Source of the DNA: Streptomyces sp. NBC_01476
GTDB lineage: Bacteria; Actinomycetota; Actinomycetes; Streptomycetales; Streptomycetaceae
Assembly (NCBI RefSeq): GCF_036227265.1
Contig: NZ_CP109446.1
Location: 719,501 to 783,500 of the forward strand
Length of the DNA: 64,000 nucleotides
Direction of reading: 5' to 3'
Shown: in pieces, positions 49,591 through 57,834 of the stretch
How the letters are laid out: every line of letters begins with the position of its first letter
How positions within the stretch are numbered: position 1 is the first letter of the stretch
Made by a program: the position numbers and the translations under genes
Notes under the pieces: generated by a model
The model's database searches: none
What the model was told of the DNA's origin: nothing
Seen by the model: only the letters and a program-made list of their open reading frames with translations

Positions 49591-51042
49591 CTAGCCGTAC
49601 CGCCCGGAGTGGGTGCCCTCGCCCTCACCGGTGAGAGCGAGGGCGAGGGCGAACCGGCGGACGCCTTCGGTGATCTCCTCGGCGCCGGTGGTGTCGGCGA
49701 AGGTGACACGGACGTAGGGGGCCGGGGACTCGGCGGGGAAGTACGGGCGGCCCGCGGCCACCGCGACGCCACTGCGCAGGGCCGCGGTGGTCAGCGCGGT
49801 CTCGTCGGTGCCGTCGGGCAGCCGGAGCCACAGCTGGTAGCCGCCCGACGGCGCCGGGTCCGGGACGAGCGCGGGCAGCCGGTGGCGCAGCGCCGCCAGC
49901 ATCGCGTCACGCCGCTCCCTCAGGCCGGCCGCGACCGCCCGCAGATGGCGCGGCCAGGCGGGCGCGCCGACCAGCTCCAAGGTGGCCTCCTGGAGCGGCC
50001 TCGGCACGAAGAAGCTGTCCACCACCTGGATCGCCCGCAGCCGCTCCACCACCGGCCCGCGGGCGATCAGCGCCCCGATCCGCAGGCTCGGCGAGGTCGC
50101 TTTGGTGAGCGAGGCGACATGCACCACGGTGCCGTAGGGGTCGTCGGCGATCAGCGGGGGTGGCAGCGGACCGCCGTGGCCGAGGCGGCGGGCGAAGTCG
50201 TCCTCGACCACGAAGGCGCCCGCCGCGTGCGCGAGGTCGAGCACCCGCCGGCGGCGGCCGGCCGCCAGCACCGCCCCGGTCGGGTTCTGGAAGAGCGGCT
50301 GGCACAGGAACACCCGGGCGCCGCTCGCCGCGAAGGCGTCGGCGAGCAGGTCGGGGCGGACCCCGTCGGCGTCCAGCGGCACCGGCACCGGCCGCAGTCC
50401 TGCCGCGCGGGCGACGGCGAGCGCACCCGGGTAGGTCGGCGACTCGACCAGGACCGCGCCGCCGGGCGGGGCGAGGGCGCGCAGCGCGGTGGTGAGCGCG
50501 GCCTGGCCGCCGGCCGTGATCAGCACCTGCGCGGGCCCGGCGCCGGCCTCCCGGCCGAACCAGGCACGCAGCGCGGCCAGGCCCTCGACGGGGGGCCGTT
50601 CCCAGGCGCCGGGACGGCGGGCGGCCCGGGCCAGGGCCGCCCCGAGCGCCTGCTCGGGCTGGAGGGAGGGGTGCAGATAGCCGCCGGTGAAGGCGATGAC
50701 GCCGGGCGGTGGTGCGGCGAGGGTGGCCAGTACCGCGGAGGCGTCCACCACCCGCGGTGCCGCGTCGGGGTCCTCGGCGGTGAGCGCCACCTGCTGCCAT
50801 GAGGTGTCGACCGTACGCGGCCGGCCGGCGGGTTCGGCCGCCCGATAGGTGCCGGCGCCGGGCCGGGTGACGACCAGGCCTTCGGCGGCGAGCGCGGCCA
50901 GCGCGCGGGAGACCGTCACCGGACTCACCCCGAAGCGCTCGACGAGCACCCGGCTGGAGGGGAGTTTCCCGTCGGGCGGGTAGCGGTCCAGCTCCTTCCG
51001 CAGCGATCCGGCCAGCGCGGCGGCACTGCTATCGTCATTCAT
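49591..51042 (-). CDS. MocR-type PLP-domain transcriptional regulator
   Basis: The 483-residue GntR/aminotransferase fusion has a winged helix (residues 10-65: LPSSRVLVERFGVSPVTVSR, AALAAEGLVVTRPGAGTYRA) and a PLP domain with the Lys in VVHVASLTKATSPSLRIGAL and Asn-Pro loop LCQPLFQNPTGAVL. Its start codon shares two base pairs with that of the divergent EamA exporter (CATG at 51040-51043), so it likely controls that gene. TATCTT on the minus strand 8 nt upstream is the -10 candidate. Confidence 0.9.
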   Translation of the reverse strand: MNDDSSAAALAGSLRKELDRYPPDGKLPSSRVLVERFGVSPVTVSRALAALAAEGLVVTRPGAGTYRAAEPAGRPRTVDTSWQQVALTAEDPDAAPRVVDASAVLATLAAPPPGVIAFTGGYLHPSLQPEQALGAALARAARRPGAWERPPVEGLAALRAWFGREAGAGPAQVLITAGGQAALTTALRALAPPGGAVLVESPTYPGALAVARAAGLRPVPVPLDADGVRPDLLADAFAASGARVFLCQPLFQNPTGAVLAAGRRRRVLDLAHAAGAFVVEDDFARRLGHGGPLPPPLIADDPYGTVVHVASLTKATSPSLRIGALIARGPVVERLRAIQVVDSFFVPRPLQEATLELVGAPAWPRHLRAVAAGLRERRDAMLAALRHRLPALVPDPAPSGGYQLWLRLPDGTDETALTTAALRSGVAVAAGRPYFPAESPAPYVRVTFADTTGAEEITEGVRRFALALALTGEGEGTHSGRYG

Positions 51043-51058
51043 GAGAGCACAAGATAGC
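51028..51058. promoter_or_regulatory. face-to-face leaderless promoters with shared start-codon bases
   Basis: TATCGT (51030-51035) lies 5 nt before the forward ATG at 51041. TATCTT (minus, 51056-51051) lies 8 nt before the reverse ATG at 51042. GCTATC and GATAGC (51028-51033, 51053-51058) form a symmetrical inverted repeat around the shared CATG. Confidence 0.55.
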
Positions 51059-52027
51059 GCTACCGCGAGCAGTCGGATAGCGGTCGGCGGCACCGCGCTG
51101 GCCGCGCTGGGCGTCGCCGCCTTCTCCCTCACCTTCCCCTCCACGCACTGGGCGCTGAGCGGCTTCGGCCCCTGGTCGACGGTCACCGTCCGGGCGGTCC
51201 TGGCCGTGGCGGTCGCCGGGGTCTTCCTTGCCGCAGGGCGGGCCCGGGTGCCGGCCCGCGCGCACTGGCCGGGACTTGCGGTGGTGGCCGCCGGGGTGGT
51301 CATCGGCTTCCCGCTGCTGACCACGCTCGCCCTGGGCACCACCGACACCTCGCACGCGGCGGTCGTGGTCGGGGCCCTCCCGCTGTGCACCGCGGCCCTG
51401 GGCGCGCTGCGGACCGGCGCCCGCCCCTCCCGTATGTTCTGGGCCGCGGCGGTGGCGGGCGCCGCGGTGGTGGTCGGCTTCTCGCTCGCCGAGAGCGGCG
51501 GGGCGCCGACCACCGGGGACGGCTACCTCTTCGCGTCGCTGCTGGTGTGCGCGGCCGGATACGTCGAGGGCGGCCGGCTGGCGGCGCTGATGCCGGGCTG
51601 GCAGGTGGTCGGCTGGGCGCTGGTCGGCGTACTGCCGCTGACCGTCCCGGCCGCGGCGTGCTCGCTCCTGGCGGAGCCGGTCCGGCTGACCGGGGAGTCG
51701 GTGGGCGGCCTGGTCTGGGTGGCTGTGGTGTCGCAGTTCGTGGGGCTGCTGGTCTGGTACCGGGGCATGGCCCTGATCGGGGTCGCGCGGGCAAGCCAGC
51801 TGCAACTGGCTCAACCCGTCATGACACTGGTCTGGTCGGCCGCGCTGCTCAATGAGAAGCTGGCCGCAGCGACCTGGCCCGCCGCCGTGGCGGTGCTGGT
51901 GTGCGTGGCGGTGACGCAGCGGGCAGGCGGCACCGGGAGCGCAAGGACCGGGCCGAAGCCGCCCCGGTCCGCCTCCGCCCCACTGGGCCCGGGAGCGCGG
52001 AACAGCACGGTGCACTCCCCCGAGTGA
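51041..52027 (+). CDS. EamA/DMT-family transporter
   Basis: The 328-residue protein has ten predicted TM helices as two EamA repeats (AALGVAAFSLTFPSTHWALS, then AGYVEGGRLAALMPGWQVVGW and SQLQLAQPVMTLVWSAALLN). A short polar tail (about 295-328) follows. EamA members export small metabolites such as amino acids. The divergent MocR regulator, which senses PLP-amine metabolism, fits an amino-acid or amine exporter. The ATG at 51041 is the only in-frame start before TM1. Confidence 0.85.
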   Translation: MRAQDSATASSRIAVGGTALAALGVAAFSLTFPSTHWALSGFGPWSTVTVRAVLAVAVAGVFLAAGRARVPARAHWPGLAVVAAGVVIGFPLLTTLALGTTDTSHAAVVVGALPLCTAALGALRTGARPSRMFWAAAVAGAAVVVGFSLAESGGAPTTGDGYLFASLLVCAAGYVEGGRLAALMPGWQVVGWALVGVLPLTVPAAACSLLAEPVRLTGESVGGLVWVAVVSQFVGLLVWYRGMALIGVARASQLQLAQPVMTLVWSAALLNEKLAAATWPAAVAVLVCVAVTQRAGGTGSARTGPKPPRSASAPLGPGARNSTVHSPE

Positions 52028-52138
52028 TCCCGCGCGCCCGGGTGTGCACCCTCGTCGCTGGGCAGCCTTCCGCGGATCGTCCTTCGCGGGACGCTGCGAT
52101 CCGGGGGTACGGCCAGGGGTACGGACGGGGGAGGCCCG

Positions 52139-52696
52139 ATGCACGGAACACCGATGGTGGCGTGGCTGCTCGTCGCACTCGGCGTCGCGGTCACCGCGTC
52201 CTGTCTGCTGCGCCGGGAGGCCAAGGCGGAAGCGGTGACCGGCGCCGGCATGGCGGTGATGGCGGTACCGATGTCCCTCTTCGACCCCGGACCCTGGGGC
52301 GCCGCCGCACTGGCCGCGGTCTTCACGCTGGCCGGGGTGTACTCCCTGACCGGCCGTGCCCCGCACCGCGTCCACCACGCGGTCTGCTCCGGCGCGATGG
52401 TCTACATGGCGGTGGCGATGGCCGCGGCGGGCTCGGGAGCCGCCGGGCACACGGCCCATCTCGACGCCGGGGTGCCGCTGCTGACCGGGGCGCTGCTGCT
52501 CTACTTCGCCGGGTACGTGCTGCGCACCGGCATGGCACTGGTCCCCGGAACGGCCGGCCGGACGGCGGCCGTGTCCGCGATACCCCCGATACCGGCGGCC
52601 CGCGGCACCGTCCCGCTGCGGGACGCTCCCGAGGTGGCGATGGCCTGCCGGGTGTCGATGGCACTGGGCATGTTCGCGATGCTTCTGGCGCTGTAG
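52139..52696 (+). CDS. DUF5134 domain membrane protein
   Basis: The 185-residue protein has five hydrophobic segments (about 5-25, 35-55, 60-75, 85-105 and 110-130, plus a C-terminal one) and a His-rich turn (HRVHHAVCSGAMVYMAVAMA) that could bind metal. It precedes the M56 peptidase gene by 123 bp, a pairing typical of DUF5134 in streptomycetes. Function is unknown. The ATG follows GGGGGAGG. Confidence 0.8.
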   Translation: MHGTPMVAWLLVALGVAVTASCLLRREAKAEAVTGAGMAVMAVPMSLFDPGPWGAAALAAVFTLAGVYSLTGRAPHRVHHAVCSGAMVYMAVAMAAAGSGAAGHTAHLDAGVPLLTGALLLYFAGYVLRTGMALVPGTAGRTAAVSAIPPIPAARGTVPLRDAPEVAMACRVSMALGMFAMLLAL

Positions 52697-52819
52697 CGGA
52701 CGGCCCGGCGGGGACCGCCCGCGGGCGGTGTGGGGCAGGCGTGAGTCAGGTGTGAGTCATGCGTCACATCGGATGCGGTCTCGTACCGCGCGATCACCGG
52801 CGGCTCCTAGGGTGACCGT

Positions 52820-53758
52820 ATGACGGTCCCGTTCGTGCTGCTGATTCTCGGCGCACTGGCGGCGGCGATGGCGCCGCGACTGCTCGCCCGTGCCGAATGG
52901 CCGGAGCGCGAGCCGGTGCTCGCCCTGTGGGTCTGGCAGTGCGTGGTCGCCGCCGTACTGCTGTGCTGCGTGCTGGCGATGGCGCTCACCGCGTCGGCCG
53001 CCTGGGCCGCCGTGCGCGGGAATGTCTTCGCCTTCGCGCCGCGCGGGGTGGTGGACGCCTACGGGCTCGCCGAGTACGGCTGGTGGTCCGGCGGCATGGC
53101 GATCGGTCTCGCCCTGTGCGGACTGTGGACGGCGGCGATGCTCACCCGTGAGGTACGGGTCGCGCGGGCCAGGCGCCGGCAGCGGCGCGGCGAGTTGCGC
53201 ACCCGCGCGCCCCGGCTGCCCGGTGAGGACGTGCCGGCCGGTGAGCGCCTCGTGGTCCTGGAGGACCCCCGCACCGACGCCTGGTGGCTGTCCGGCGCCG
53301 AGCCGCAACTGGTGATCACCACGGCAGCGCTGCGCCGGCTCAAGGGCCGCAGCCTCGACGCGGTGCTGGCGCACGAACAAGGCCACGCCCGGGCCCGGCA
53401 CGACGTCCTGCTGCACTGCTCGGGGGCGCTGGCCGGCGGTTTCCCGCAGGTGCCGGTCTTCGCCGCTTTCCGCGACCAGGTGCACCACCTGGTGGAGTTG
53501 GCCGCCGACGACACCGCCTCCCGCCGCTTCGGCCGGCTGACCACCGCGCTCGCCCTGGTGGAACTGAACGAGGAGCGCGGGGTGTTCGGGCCGGGCCCGG
53601 CGCCGCTGGCCGCGCTGCCCGGCCGGGTGAACAGGCTGCTGGACGGCGCGCCCCGGCTGACCGTGGGCCGCAGGCTGCGCGTGACGGTGCTCGCGCTGCT
53701 GGCACCCGCCGTACCGCTGCTGATCGCCTTCGGTCCCGGGCTGCACGCGCTCACATGA
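52820..53758 (+). CDS. M56-family integral membrane zinc metallopeptidase
   Basis: The 312-residue BlaR1/HtpX-like peptidase has four TM helices (about 3-23, 35-60, 88-110 and 280-302). The zinc site VLAHEQGHARARHDVLLH (HExxH with catalytic Glu; about residue 190) is followed by the third ligand region ELAADDTASRRF (Glu). It may process other membrane or regulatory proteins; no BlaI-type repressor is present here. The ATG has TAGGGT exactly 6 nt upstream and no SD, so it is likely leaderless. Confidence 0.88.
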   Translation: MTVPFVLLILGALAAAMAPRLLARAEWPEREPVLALWVWQCVVAAVLLCCVLAMALTASAAWAAVRGNVFAFAPRGVVDAYGLAEYGWWSGGMAIGLALCGLWTAAMLTREVRVARARRRQRRGELRTRAPRLPGEDVPAGERLVVLEDPRTDAWWLSGAEPQLVITTAALRRLKGRSLDAVLAHEQGHARARHDVLLHCSGALAGGFPQVPVFAAFRDQVHHLVELAADDTASRRFGRLTTALALVELNEERGVFGPGPAPLAALPGRVNRLLDGAPRLTVGRRLRVTVLALLAPAVPLLIAFGPGLHALT

Positions 53759-53869
53759 CCGGCCGGCGGCATGGACGACGAACGGGCACCGGACCCGACG
53801 ATCCCCCGCGTCGCCGGGTCCGCCGCCCGTCACCGTCCCACCGGGCATGGCTCGGCGGGCCGCGCTGAG

Positions 53870-53887
53870 TATATTGGCTCGGAGCCA
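53870..53887. promoter_or_regulatory. -10 box abutting a palindromic TetR operator
   Basis: TATATT (53870-53875) overlaps TGGCTC-G-GAGCCA (53875-53887), a perfect 13-bp palindrome, 16 bp before the TetR start. This suggests autorepression. Confidence 0.6.
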
Positions 53888-53903
53888 GTCAACGCAGGAG
53901 TAA

Positions 53904-54578
53904 ATGATGTCCCCTCGCAGCGCATCGGTCAATGAAGCGATGCGTCAGCGTTCCCGGGAGCGCTTGCTGCAGGCGACGGTGGAACTGGTCGAGGAGCGCG
54001 GCTACGAGGCCACCACGCTCGCCGACATCACCAAGCGCGCGGGCAGCGCCCGCGGCCTGGTCTCCTACTACTTCTCCGGCAAGCGCGCGCTGCTGCAGTC
54101 CGCGGTGCACCGGCTGATGGCCCGTGAACTGGCGCAGGCGCTGGAGCGCGAGCCGCGCAGCGACGACGGGCAGGAGCAGCTGGCGCGGGCGATCGACGCG
54201 ATTTTGACGCTGACCCAGACCCACACCACCTTGATGCGCACCCACATGGCCTCGATCCTCCAGGAGGAGGGCTTCATCCAGTGCCCCGAGCAGCAGCAAC
54301 TCGCCTCGCTGCTGCGCGGATCGGTGCTGGCCTGGGGCGCGGCGGACCCGGAGGAGGAGTACCGGCTGCTGCGGGCCCTGCTGATGGGGGCGACGGTGGC
54401 GCTGCTGCTGCCGGGCGCGCCGATGCCGGTGGCCCGGCTGCGGGCGGAACTCTTCCAGCGCTACGGCCTGCCGTGGACGGCCGGCGCGCCGCCCGAGGAG
54501 GCCGGGAGCGCCCGGCCCGGCCCCGAGGCCGAGGACGGCAGCGGTGACGCGCTCCCGGAGCTGTCGCCCTCGCACTGA
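53904..54578 (+). CDS. TetR-family transcriptional regulator
   Basis: The 224-residue regulator has a TetR HTH (residues 12-60: RERLLQATVELVEERGYEAT, TLADITKRAGSARGLVSYYF) and an all-helical ligand domain ending in an acidic Glu/Ala/Pro tail. No adjacent target is evident besides itself. Its palindrome TGGCTC-G-GAGCCA overlaps TATATT. AGGAG precedes the tandem ATGATG at 53904, so 53907 is an equal start. Confidence 0.9.
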   Translation: MMSPRSASVNEAMRQRSRERLLQATVELVEERGYEATTLADITKRAGSARGLVSYYFSGKRALLQSAVHRLMARELAQALEREPRSDDGQEQLARAIDAILTLTQTHTTLMRTHMASILQEEGFIQCPEQQQLASLLRGSVLAWGAADPEEEYRLLRALLMGATVALLLPGAPMPVARLRAELFQRYGLPWTAGAPPEEAGSARPGPEAEDGSGDALPELSPSH

Positions 54579-54594
54579 AGCGGGCCCGTCCGCC

Positions 54595-54987
54595 TCACGG
54601 CCCGCCGGGCCCGAGCTCCTCGCCGAGCCGTCCGGCCTGGGCGTCGGCGGCCTCCAGCACCCGGTCCAGCAGACCGGGGAAGAGCCGGTCCAGGTCGGCG
54701 CGCCGCAGGGCGTTCATCTTGGACGTGCCCCGGTAGGTCTGGCTGATCACCCCGGCCTCCCGCAGCACCCGGTAGTGGTGGGTGGTGGTCGACTTGGTGA
54801 CCGGAAGCGGTACGTCGGAGCAGGACAGCTCCCCGCCGCCGCCCGCCAGCCGGCGGACCACGGTCAGCCGCATCGGGTCGGAGAGCGCGTGCAGCACCTC
54901 CTCCAGCCGGATGTCCGCGGCGGCCGGGTGCTCCAGTGCCCGGCCGGGCTGGGCGGAGGCGGTGGGCGGACGCGCCGGGGAGGTCAT
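54595..54987 (-). CDS. ArsR-family transcriptional regulator
   Basis: The 130-residue winged-helix regulator has VLHALSDPMRLTVVRRLAGG, SDVPLPVTKSTTTHHYRVLR and EAGVISQTYRGTSKMNALRR. A Cys in the second helix region (ELSCSDV) could sense metals or electrophiles. The ATG at 54987 is chosen because TAATAT lies 7 nt upstream; ATGs at 54996 and 55008 are alternatives. It is divergent from an old-yellow-enzyme gene, a common arrangement in which the repressor controls the enzyme. Confidence 0.85.
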   Translation of the reverse strand: MTSPARPPTASAQPGRALEHPAAADIRLEEVLHALSDPMRLTVVRRLAGGGGELSCSDVPLPVTKSTTTHHYRVLREAGVISQTYRGTSKMNALRRADLDRLFPGLLDRVLEAADAQAGRLGEELGPGGP

Positions 54988-54998
54988 GAACGTCATAT

Positions 54999-55049
54999 TA
55001 CGATGCATCTCGTAGTTTGACGTTCACCGTACTACGGCGCTTATCGTAG
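54999..55049. promoter_or_regulatory. operator region with four TACGA/CGTAG half-sites
   Basis: TACGA-TGCATC-TCGTA (54999-55014) and CTACG-GCGCTTAT-CGTAG (55032-55049) are two inverted repeats of the same half-site, centred 34 bp apart. The first lies at the ArsR-type gene's -10; the second overlaps TATCGT (55042-55047), the likely -10 of the forward gene with TTGACG (55017-55022) as -35. Confidence 0.65.
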
Positions 55050-55087
55050 GAATGCCATTCCCGAGCCCTGCCGACGAGGAGCGTGCC

Positions 55088-56188
55088 GTGAGCGCACTGT
55101 TCGAGCCCATCCCCCTGCGGTCCCTGACCGCGCGGAACCGTGTCTGGATGGCGCCGATGTGCCAGTACTCGGCGCTCCCCGAGGGCCATGAGCAGGGCGC
55201 CCCGAACGACTGGCACTTCCAGCACTACACCTCGCACGCGGTGGGCGGCGCCGGCCTGATCCTCACCGAGGCCACCGCGGTCAGCCCGGAGGGCCGGATC
55301 AGCCCTTACGACCTCGGCATCTGGAACGACCACCAGGTGGAGCGGTTCAGCCGGATCACCCGCTTCCTCAAGGAGCACGGCGTCATCCCCGGCGTCCAGC
55401 TCGCCCACGCCGGGCGCAAGGCGTCGACCGACGCGCCCTGGCGGGGCGGCGCCCCGGTCGGGCCCGACGCGCACGGCTGGCCGGCGGTCGCGCCCAGCCC
55501 GGTGCCCTTCGCCGACGGCCATCCGGTCCCGCACGAGCTGACCACGGACGAGATCGCCGAGGTGGTCGGCCAGTTCGCGGCCGCCGCCGAGCGCGCGCTG
55601 ACCGCGGGCTTCCAGGTGGCCGAGGTGCACGGCGCCCACGGCTATCTGATCGCCCAGTTCCTCTCCCCGCACAGCAACCACCGGACCGACGGGTACGGCG
55701 GCGCCTTCGAGAACCGGATCCGCCTCGCGCTGGAGGTGGTCGACGCGGTCCGCGCGGTCTGGCCGGCCGAACTCCCGCTGTTCTTCCGCATCTCGGCGAC
55801 CGACTGGCTGGAGGAGGCCGGCTGGACGGCGGACGAGACCGTCCGCTTCGCCAAGGAACTCCTGGTGCGCGGGGTCGACCTGCTGGACGTCTCGACGGGC
55901 GGGAACGTGGCCGGTGTCCGCATCCCGGCCGGCCCCGGCTACCAGGTGCCCTTCGCGGCGCGGGTCAAGGCCGAGACCGAACTCCCGGTCGCCGCGGTCG
56001 GCGAGATCACCGAGCCGCATCAGGCCGAGACGATCCTCGCCACCGGCCAGGCCGATGCCGTCCTGCTGGCCCGCGCGCTGCTGCGGGAGCCGTCCTGGCC
56101 GCTGCGGGCGGCCTACGAACTCGGCGCGCCGTCCGCGGCGGCCGTACCGCCGCAGTACGCCAGGGCGTACGCGCGCCCCGCACGCTGA
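55088..56188 (+). CDS. old yellow enzyme-type NADH:flavin oxidoreductase (YqjM-like)
   Basis: The 366-residue FMN barrel has ALFEPIPLRSLTARNRVWMA, MCQYSA (with the Cys of the YqjM subgroup), GVQLAHAGRKAS, VAEVHGAHGYLIAQFLSPHS, NHRTDGYGGAFENR and a late VGEITEPHQAE. It reduces activated C=C bonds of electrophilic compounds using NADPH. The GTG at 55088 follows GAGGAGC. The divergent ArsR-type regulator and the half-site array point to electrophile- or metal-responsive control. Confidence 0.92.
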   Translation: MSALFEPIPLRSLTARNRVWMAPMCQYSALPEGHEQGAPNDWHFQHYTSHAVGGAGLILTEATAVSPEGRISPYDLGIWNDHQVERFSRITRFLKEHGVIPGVQLAHAGRKASTDAPWRGGAPVGPDAHGWPAVAPSPVPFADGHPVPHELTTDEIAEVVGQFAAAAERALTAGFQVAEVHGAHGYLIAQFLSPHSNHRTDGYGGAFENRIRLALEVVDAVRAVWPAELPLFFRISATDWLEEAGWTADETVRFAKELLVRGVDLLDVSTGGNVAGVRIPAGPGYQVPFAARVKAETELPVAAVGEITEPHQAETILATGQADAVLLARALLREPSWPLRAAYELGAPSAAAVPPQYARAYARPAR

Positions 56189-56258
56189 GCTCCCGGCACC
56201 GACCGGATCGCGGACGCCCGTACGGAGCACGGGTGTTGACCCAGTAGAGTGACGGACC

Positions 56259-56936
56259 GTGACTGCACGACCATTGCACGAGACCGTCGAAGCGGGCTGG
56301 GCCAAGGCGCTGGAGCCGGTGGCGGACCGGATCGCCGCCATGGGCGACTTCCTGCGCGCGGAGATCGCCGCGGGGCGTACGTATCTGCCGTCGGGACCGA
56401 ATGTGCTGCGTGCGTTCCAGCAGCCGTTCGACGAGGTGCGGGTGCTCATCGTCGGCCAGGACCCGTATCCGACGCCCGGGCACGCGGTGGGGCTCAGCTT
56501 CTCCGTGGCCCCGGACGTCCGGCCGCTGCCGGGCAGCCTGGAGAACATCTACCGGGAGCTGGGCACCGACCTCGGCGTGCCCCGGCCGTCCAACGGCGAT
56601 CTCACGCCGTGGACCCGGCAGGGTGTGCTGCTGCTCAACAGGGCGCTGACCACCGCGCCCAGGCGGCCGGCGGCGCACCGGGACAAGGGCTGGGAGCAGG
56701 TCACCGAGCAGGCGATCCGGGCGCTGGCCGCCCGGGGCCGCCCGCTGGTGTCCATCTTGTGGGGGCGTGACGCACGCAACGCGCGCCCCCTGCTCGGCGA
56801 GCTGCCGGCCATCGAGTCCGCGCATCCGTCGCCGATGTCCGCCGACCGGGGCTTCTTCGGCTCCCGGCCGTTCAGCCGGGCCAACGAGCTGCTGGTGCGG
56901 CAGGGGGCGCAGCCGGTGAACTGGCAGCTCCCCTGA
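56259..56936 (+). CDS. ung: uracil-DNA glycosylase
   Basis: The 225-residue family 1 UDG has the catalytic Asp in [20 protein letters not shown] (PYP replaces the canonical PYH, a change I believe common in actinobacteria), the [10 protein letters not shown] block and the minor-groove loop [17 protein letters not shown]. It removes uracil from DNA. The GTG has TAGAGT 8 nt upstream and no SD, so it is near-leaderless. The neighbours do not suggest an operon. Confidence 0.92.
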   Translation: MTARPLHETVEAGWAKALEPVADRIAAMGDFLRAEIAAGRTYLPSGPNVLRAFQQPFDEVRVLIVGQDPYPTPGHAVGLSFSVAPDVRPLPGSLENIYRELGTDLGVPRPSNGDLTPWTRQGVLLLNRALTTAPRRPAAHRDKGWEQVTEQAIRALAARGRPLVSILWGRDARNARPLLGELPAIESAHPSPMSADRGFFGSRPFSRANELLVRQGAQPVNWQLP

Positions 56937-56962
56937 CCGGCGCCCCACGGTAGTCTGCCCGG

Positions 56963-57820
56963 GTGACGACGCATTCCAATACCCCGGCGGGTTGGTACGC
57001 CGACCCGCAAGGCACTCCGAATCTGCTCCGGTACTGGGACGGCACCCGGTGGACCGAGCACACCAACCCCGGACAGGTCCCCCAGCAGCCCGGCCAGGGG
57101 ATGCAGAAGCAGGAGGGCGGCAGTGCCTGGGAGGTGAACGTCAGCGGGGCGCCCGACCCGGCGCGCGTTCAGCGGCAGGTGCAGCAGCAGGCCGGCATCA
57201 CCCCCGGCGGCTACGGCGGCGGCACGCTCTTCACCGAGCCGATCCTGGTGGTGAACCAGAAGGCCAAGCTGATCGAACTCGTCAATGAGTACACGGTCTT
57301 CGACCAGAACGGCCAGACCCTCGGCTCGGTGGTCGAGGTCGGCCAGAGCACCGCGAAGAAGGTGCTGCGCTTCGTCTCCAGCGTGGACCAGTTCCTCACC
57401 CACAAGCTGGAGGTCAGGGACGCCCACGGCCGGCCGCAGCTGGTGCTGACCCGGCCGGCGAAGTTCGTCAAGTCCAAGGTGCTGGTGCAGCGGCCGAACG
57501 GTGAGCCGCTCGGCGAGATCGTGCAGCAGAACGCCTTCGGCAAGATCAAGTTCGGCTTGATGTACGACGGCCGGCAGATCGGTGCCATCAAGGCCGAGAA
57601 CTGGCGGGCCTGGAACTTCGCGATCGTGGACCACACCGAGACCGAGATCGCCCGGATCACCAAGACGTGGGAGGGCCTGGCCAAGACCATGTTCACCACG
57701 GCGGACAACTACGTGCTGCAGATCCACCGCCCGCTCGCCGACCCGCTGCTGAGCATGGTGGTGGCCTCCGCGCTCACCGTGGACACCGCCCTCAAGCAGG
57801 ATTCCCGCGGGTTCGGCTGA
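56963..57820 (+). CDS. DUF2510-scramblase-type protein
   Basis: The 285-residue protein starts with a DUF2510 motif (PAGWYADPQGTPNLLRYWDG, then TRWTEHT). A Gln/Gly linker follows, then a phospholipid-scramblase/LURP-like beta-barrel (about 85-275: TEPILVVNQKAKLIELVNEY, TVFDQNGQTLGSVVEVGQ, LEVRDAHGRPQLVLTRPAKF). DUF2510 occurs in many actinobacterial surface or membrane proteins. Lipid binding is inferred from the barrel family only. The GTG has TAGTCT 6 nt upstream and no SD. Confidence 0.85.
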   Translation: MTTHSNTPAGWYADPQGTPNLLRYWDGTRWTEHTNPGQVPQQPGQGMQKQEGGSAWEVNVSGAPDPARVQRQVQQQAGITPGGYGGGTLFTEPILVVNQKAKLIELVNEYTVFDQNGQTLGSVVEVGQSTAKKVLRFVSSVDQFLTHKLEVRDAHGRPQLVLTRPAKFVKSKVLVQRPNGEPLGEIVQQNAFGKIKFGLMYDGRQIGAIKAENWRAWNFAIVDHTETEIARITKTWEGLAKTMFTTADNYVLQIHRPLADPLLSMVVASALTVDTALKQDSRGFG

Positions 57821-57834
57821 GGGGCGCGGCCAAG

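Noticed and set aside
56259..56936. Inactive uracil-DNA glycosylase because PYH is PYP
   Set aside because: The catalytic Asp and HPSP loop are intact and the PYP form is, to my knowledge, usual in actinobacteria.
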